From contig CAKZTQ010000018.1 of the NCBI GenBank assembly GCA_937921735.1, forward strand, positions 1 to 47,815: a DNA stretch of 47,815 nucleotides, written 5' to 3'. Position 1 is the stretch's first letter. Every line of letters starts with the position of its first letter. Position numbers and translations under genes: made by a program. Of the stretch, positions 44,250 through 47,815 are shown piece after piece. Source of the stretch: an uncultured archaeon. GTDB taxonomy: Archaea > Hadarchaeota > Hadarchaeia > Hadarchaeales > Hadarchaeaceae. The notes beneath the pieces were generated by a model. That model had not been told where the DNA came from. It did not search any database and saw only the letters and a list, made by a program, of their open reading frames with translations.

Positions 44250-46199
44250 CTAAGGACGTTTCTTAAATGCGACCCTTCCGTACTTCGCTAGGTCCTCAGC
44301 GACATCCACCAGCCCCAGCCCCTCCAACGTCTCTCTATACTGTAGACCCGTCTCTATGTCCCAGCCGCGTTCGGCATAATACTCGTCCAGCATGGGTTTT
44401 AGATCCACCACCATCCCCTTCGCCGGCCCATCGGGCATCGGCTCCTTGAGGAAGCGCTCCGGCAAAGTGTCGTCCTTGCGGTCGAGGCCCAGCCTGGCGT
44501 TGAAGGCTCGCTTCAAGTTAACGATCCGCTCGGCCGCCGCCCTGACTTCCTCTACCCTCGAGAACTCCCGGATACCGGTGACGGCCGGCAAGATCCTCGC
44601 GTAGTCGTCGAAGTAAAAGGCGGGAGGCCACATCGTACCATACTTACAGGTGATGAGGGAGTCGACGACAGCGTAGAGGTCCTCGACGTCCTTGATCAAC
44701 ATGCCCTTGTACTTCGTCGAGAGCCTGTCACCTATATCCTTAGCCTTCTCCTCACCATATCTCTTGGCTATCGTCTCCCTGTAATCTAGCTCGTCGAGCG
44801 ACGAAAGCGCCCTGAGGTGCGCCCCGCCTATGACCGAGATCGCATGGGTTAGGCCTACCGATTGATGTGCCCTGCCGTCTTGTCCCGAGACCTCGAGCCC
44901 CTTCACGTGGATCGCCCAGCGCTCCGAGCCCTTGCCAATGCGCCGCGCTGCCTCCCGAACCCCCTCCGCCAAGACATCGCCGATCCCCTCGCGCGAGGCT
45001 ACCATCTCGACTAGCCTGACCATGGCATCGCCGTCGCCCCATCGCAGGGGCATGCCTAACTCTTGCTCCGTCAGGACACCCCGCTCGAAGCATTCCATCG
45101 CGAAGCTCACCGTGCCCCCGCAGCTTATCGTGTCCATGCCGTGCAAGTTGCAGAGTAGGTTGGCCCTCATTATCGCGGGAAAGTCGCTGACCAAGCAATT
45201 GGAGCCCAAGGCGACGATGGTCTCGTACTCAGGCCCCTCGCTGAGGGTGCCGGCGTACGGGCCGGAGCGCACGTGGCTCACCTTCTTGCACTGGATGCGG
45301 CAGTTCATGCAGGAGCGGCGGTGGACGATGAACTCCCGCTCGAACCTATCGGGCCCTATGTCATCGGCATGCTCGAAGACCCCCGTGGAGTGTCCCTTCG
45401 TCGGCAGCCTACCTATCTCGTTCTCCCACGCGACCAGCCCCGGCGTGCCGAAGCGGTAAAGAGCGTCGTGGGAGGCCTTCCCCCACTCGCCTCGCGTGTA
45501 GCGTTCGTGGGCCTCCTCCGCCAGCTCCCACGTGCGGTCGAAGTCGGCAACCTCGATGTCCCCGCTCCCCCGCACGGCCACCGCCTTAAGGCGCTTGCTG
45601 CCCATTACCGCTCCCACGCCCGTCCTGCCGGCGGCGCGCGCGCGATCGTTTATGATGCAGGCGAACTTCACGAGGCGCTCGCCGGCCTTGCCTATGCACG
45701 CGACCCTAACGCTCGGATCGCCGAACTCCTCCTCGATCATGTCCGTGGTCTCGGCGGTGGTCCTCCCCCAGAGCCCCTCCGCACTTCTGAGCTCAGCCCT
45801 GCCTTCGTCTATTGCCAAGTAGACCGGCTTTTCAGACCTCCCCTGGATCACCACGAGGTCGTAGCCAGCATACTTCAGCTCTGGGCCGAAGTAGCCGCCG
45901 GAGTGCGACTCACCCCAGATGCCGGTCAGCGGGGACCTCGTCACCACGCAGTATCTCCCGGACGGTGGGTAAACCGTGCCGGTGATGGGCCCTGTAGCGA
46001 AGATCAACAGGTTCTCGGGCGATAGCGGCTCGACCTCCGGCGTCACCTCGTCGTAGAGGATGCGCGCGGCCATCCCGCTGCCGCCGATGTAGTACCTCGC
46101 CCACTCCTCGCGGAGGGGGAGTTCGACGATCTTGCCGCGGGTGAGGTCGACGCGCAAGTACTTGCCGGTGTAGCCCTTGTAGGCGAAGACCACCTCCAT
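44250..46199 (-). CDS. Aldehyde ferredoxin oxidoreductase family (tungsten/molybdopterin) enzyme
   Basis: GKYLRVDLTRGKIVELPL, ARYYIGGSGMAARILYDE, ESHSGGYFGPELKYAGYDLVVIQG, RRSCMNCRIQCKK, SEGPEYETIVALGSNC. Confidence 0.93.
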   Translation of the reverse strand: MEVVFAYKGYTGKYLRVDLTRGKIVELPLREEWARYYIGGSGMAARILYDEVTPEVEPLSPENLLIFATGPITGTVYPPSGRYCVVTRSPLTGIWGESHSGGYFGPELKYAGYDLVVIQGRSEKPVYLAIDEGRAELRSAEGLWGRTTAETTDMIEEEFGDPSVRVACIGKAGERLVKFACIINDRARAAGRTGVGAVMGSKRLKAVAVRGSGDIEVADFDRTWELAEEAHERYTRGEWGKASHDALYRFGTPGLVAWENEIGRLPTKGHSTGVFEHADDIGPDRFEREFIVHRRSCMNCRIQCKKVSHVRSGPYAGTLSEGPEYETIVALGSNCLVSDFPAIMRANLLCNLHGMDTISCGGTVSFAMECFERGVLTEQELGMPLRWGDGDAMVRLVEMVASREGIGDVLAEGVREAARRIGKGSERWAIHVKGLEVSGQDGRAHQSVGLTHAISVIGGAHLRALSSLDELDYRETIAKRYGEEKAKDIGDRLSTKYKGMLIKDVEDLYAVVDSLITCKYGTMWPPAFYFDDYARILPAVTGIREFSRVEEVRAAAERIVNLKRAFNARLGLDRKDDTLPERFLKEPMPDGPAKGMVVDLKPMLDEYYAERGWDIETGLQYRETLEGLGLVDVAEDLAKYGRVAFKKRP

Positions 46200-46660
46200 C
46201 ACCTCAAGAGGGACCTCGGGCGCACAGCTTGGGCGATCGCCAGTCGCTTCTCGGCCGCCACTTGTCCTGGCTCGATCAGCCTGAGCGCCTCGGGCATGCA
46301 CAGCCTCACGCAGGCCGGGTCGCCGCCACAAAGGTCGCACTTGGCCGCCTTGCCCTCGATGATGGAGATCGCTCCGAAGGGGCAGGCCTCAACGCAGAGG
46401 GAGCAACCTATGCAGCGCGCCACGTCGACCTCGACCACCCCGGCTTTCGTCCGCCGGATGGCGCCGCTTGGACAGGCCCTCATACAGGGCGGGTCAGCAC
46501 ACTGCCGACAAGTGAGCGCGACGTCGATGGCCGGCTCCCGCCTTACCACGCGGATGCGGGATTTTTTTGGATTGAAAACCTTCTCGTGAACCCCCGAGCA
46601 GACCAGCTCGCATGTCCTGCAGCCCGTGCACTTTTCAAGGTCACAGAACACGTAGGGCAC
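46199..46660 (-). CDS. 4Fe-4S ferredoxin-type electron-transfer subunit, AOR partner
   Basis: CTGCRTCELVCSG, CRQCADPPCMRACPSGAI, CIGCSLCVEACPFGAI, KCDLCGGDPACVRLC. Confidence 0.93.
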   Translation of the reverse strand: MPYVFCDLEKCTGCRTCELVCSGVHEKVFNPKKSRIRVVRREPAIDVALTCRQCADPPCMRACPSGAIRRTKAGVVEVDVARCIGCSLCVEACPFGAISIIEGKAAKCDLCGGDPACVRLCMPEALRLIEPGQVAAEKRLAIAQAVRPRSLLR

Positions 46661-46733
46661 GTTCTTACCTCGACCAAGGGGGGTTCACTGACATCAAATA
46701 AAAATTTTACCCCCAAACCCAAACCCAAGAAAG

Positions 46734-46741
46734 TATAAAAA
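46734..46741 (+). promoter_or_regulatory. TATA box of the RadA/Sms-like gene (leaderless promoter)
   Basis: tataaaaa about 25-30 nt upstream of ATG 46765. Confidence 0.55.
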
Positions 46742-46764
46742 TCGCCTTACCCTAGTATTGAACA

Positions 46765-47815
46765 ATGCCTAAGTTCGATGAAATTCCGCTCTCGGAATTG
46801 CGGGAGATTTCACTTGGAAGAACCTCTTGGCTTTTGGACCTTATCAAGTTCGTAGAGGGTGGGACATACTTGTTAGCTGGTGAACCCGGGATAGGAAAAA
46901 CCACCCTTGCCCTCCAGGTTGGCTGCGATGTGGCCGAACAGGGGGAAAAAGTTCTTTATCTCACATCAGAACAGTCCCCCTCCGATCTGAAGTCGACAAT
47001 TTTGCGTTTGTTCGGTTCTGAGGGCGTTCCCCAAGGGGTGATTGATAACCTAATCATAGAGCCCCTCGTCAGGCTGGAGGATCTTGAGCTATGGCGGAGC
47101 CACCTCGTCGAGGCGGGCGTGGGGGAGTACCGCAACGTGAAGCTACTGATCTTGGATTCAATCCAAGCTGGTGGGATCTCGCCCACTGCTAGAAAGCCCT
47201 ACCGAGATCTAATTAGATTTACCACGGTTCTGAAAAACAGGGGCATCAGCTCGCTTCTCATTTCTCACGTGACAAAGGCGGGTCTTATCGCTGGACCGAA
47301 GGACATAGAGCACCACGTGGATTGCATCCTCCAGTATCGAAAGGCGTTCAAGCTTCGCCCGCTCTTCGTGCCCAAAAACAGGTTCGGGCCAGCGAGATTA
47401 GATCCGTTTGTGCTCGAGATGGGAGAGAGGGGCTTAGTTCCATCTCCTCACATTGCGCCGATGGGCTCAAAGATTCACGGGTTCGATCTATCGTCAGCTG
47501 TGGATGCGGAGGTGCAGGTAAAGGTCCAGATACCAAAGTGGGGCGAGAGACCCGGCTTGAGAGCTCCCTATCTTCCCGGCGAAAAAATCGAACAGCTAGT
47601 CGCCGCTGTGTGCGAAATCCCCGGCATCGATGCCTCCGCTTTGACTTATCTCATCCGCTGTTACGTGCCTGGGGCGCCCATAACATACGAGTTCGGGTTG
47701 GATTTGGCCGTGGTGGTTGGCCTATTGTCCTCCTACCTGCAACGGGAGGTTCCTAACACGTATGGTTTTTATGGTGAGGTCGACCTCATGGGTTCTGTGC
47801 GGTCGGCATCAGGAC
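46765..47815 (+). CDS. RadA/Sms-like RecA-family ATPase with Lon-like C-terminal domain, truncated by window edge
   Basis: Own translation (not in ORF track): FVEGGTYLLAGEPGIGKTTLALQVG, VLYLTSEQS, LLILDSIQA, FVPKNRFGPARLDPFVLEMGERGL (KNRFG motif), FYGEVDLMGSVRSASG; no N-terminal CxxC zinc finger. Confidence 0.85.
   Translation, partial: MPKFDEIPLSELREISLGRTSWLLDLIKFVEGGTYLLAGEPGIGKTTLALQVGCDVAEQGEKVLYLTSEQSPSDLKSTILRLFGSEGVPQGVIDNLIIEPLVRLEDLELWRSHLVEAGVGEYRNVKLLILDSIQAGGISPTARKPYRDLIRFTTVLKNRGISSLLISHVTKAGLIAGPKDIEHHVDCILQYRKAFKLRPLFVPKNRFGPARLDPFVLEMGERGLVPSPHIAPMGSKIHGFDLSSAVDAEVQVKVQIPKWGERPGLRAPYLPGEKIEQLVAAVCEIPGIDASALTYLIRCYVPGAPITYEFGLDLAVVVGLLSSYLQREVPNTYGFYGEVDLMGSVRSASG

Noticed and set aside
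1-47815. CRISPR array or cas operon near the Cas2-like gene
   Set aside because: No spaced direct repeats or cas1/effector genes found by reading; Cas2-like folds also occur in toxins and orphan genes.
1-47815. tRNA or rRNA genes, transposases, integrases
   Set aside because: None recognised in intergenic spaces; almost all sequence is covered by housekeeping or metabolic genes. A tRNAscan/Infernal run would be decisive.

Overview
This is a GC-rich archaeal chromosomal window. The supporting evidence is an RFC large subunit, a Mre11/Rad50 pair, an Lhr helicase, an archaeal histone, leaderless TATA promoters and a DUF1152 protein. It is densely packed with operons. From left to right I see: a polyprenyl synthase fragment; a small Cas2/VapD-like gene with an apparent one-base frameshift and a paired palindromic operator; a Trm112-like plus methyltransferase fusion; an Lrp regulator; DUF1152. 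Next comes a PHP phosphatase-hisC-G-A-B-F-D-H-I histidine operon, followed by a molybdenum/tungsten cofactor operon (moaC, moaB, two tandem moeA, mobB with an Fe-S tail, moaA). Then creatininase, truA and a peptidase; rfcL; a four-gene cassette of small pilin-like single-TM proteins; rad50-mre11-topA; lhr; a MoaD/SAMP-like protein; and an HD phosphohydrolase. The 32.8-44.0 kb region holds a PreA/YgfK-like protein, an SsnA-like amidohydrolase, a HyuA-like cyclic amidohydrolase, a carbamate kinase and a YgeW-type knotted carbamoyltransferase. That gene set parallels the bacterial ygeW-hyuA-yqeA-ygfK-ssnA purine/urate (ureide) catabolic locus. It also includes an ADP-forming acyl-CoA synthetase alpha-like subunit in which the phospho-histidine motif looks degenerate. 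The window ends with a tungsten-type AOR plus ferredoxin and a RadA/Sms-like ATPase without a zinc finger. The most interesting candidates are the archaeal ureide/purine catabolism locus, the pilin-like cassette, and the patchy gene conversion between the tandem moeA genes. No tRNA, rRNA, CRISPR array or transposon was seen. All assignments come from reading motifs; no database search was run.
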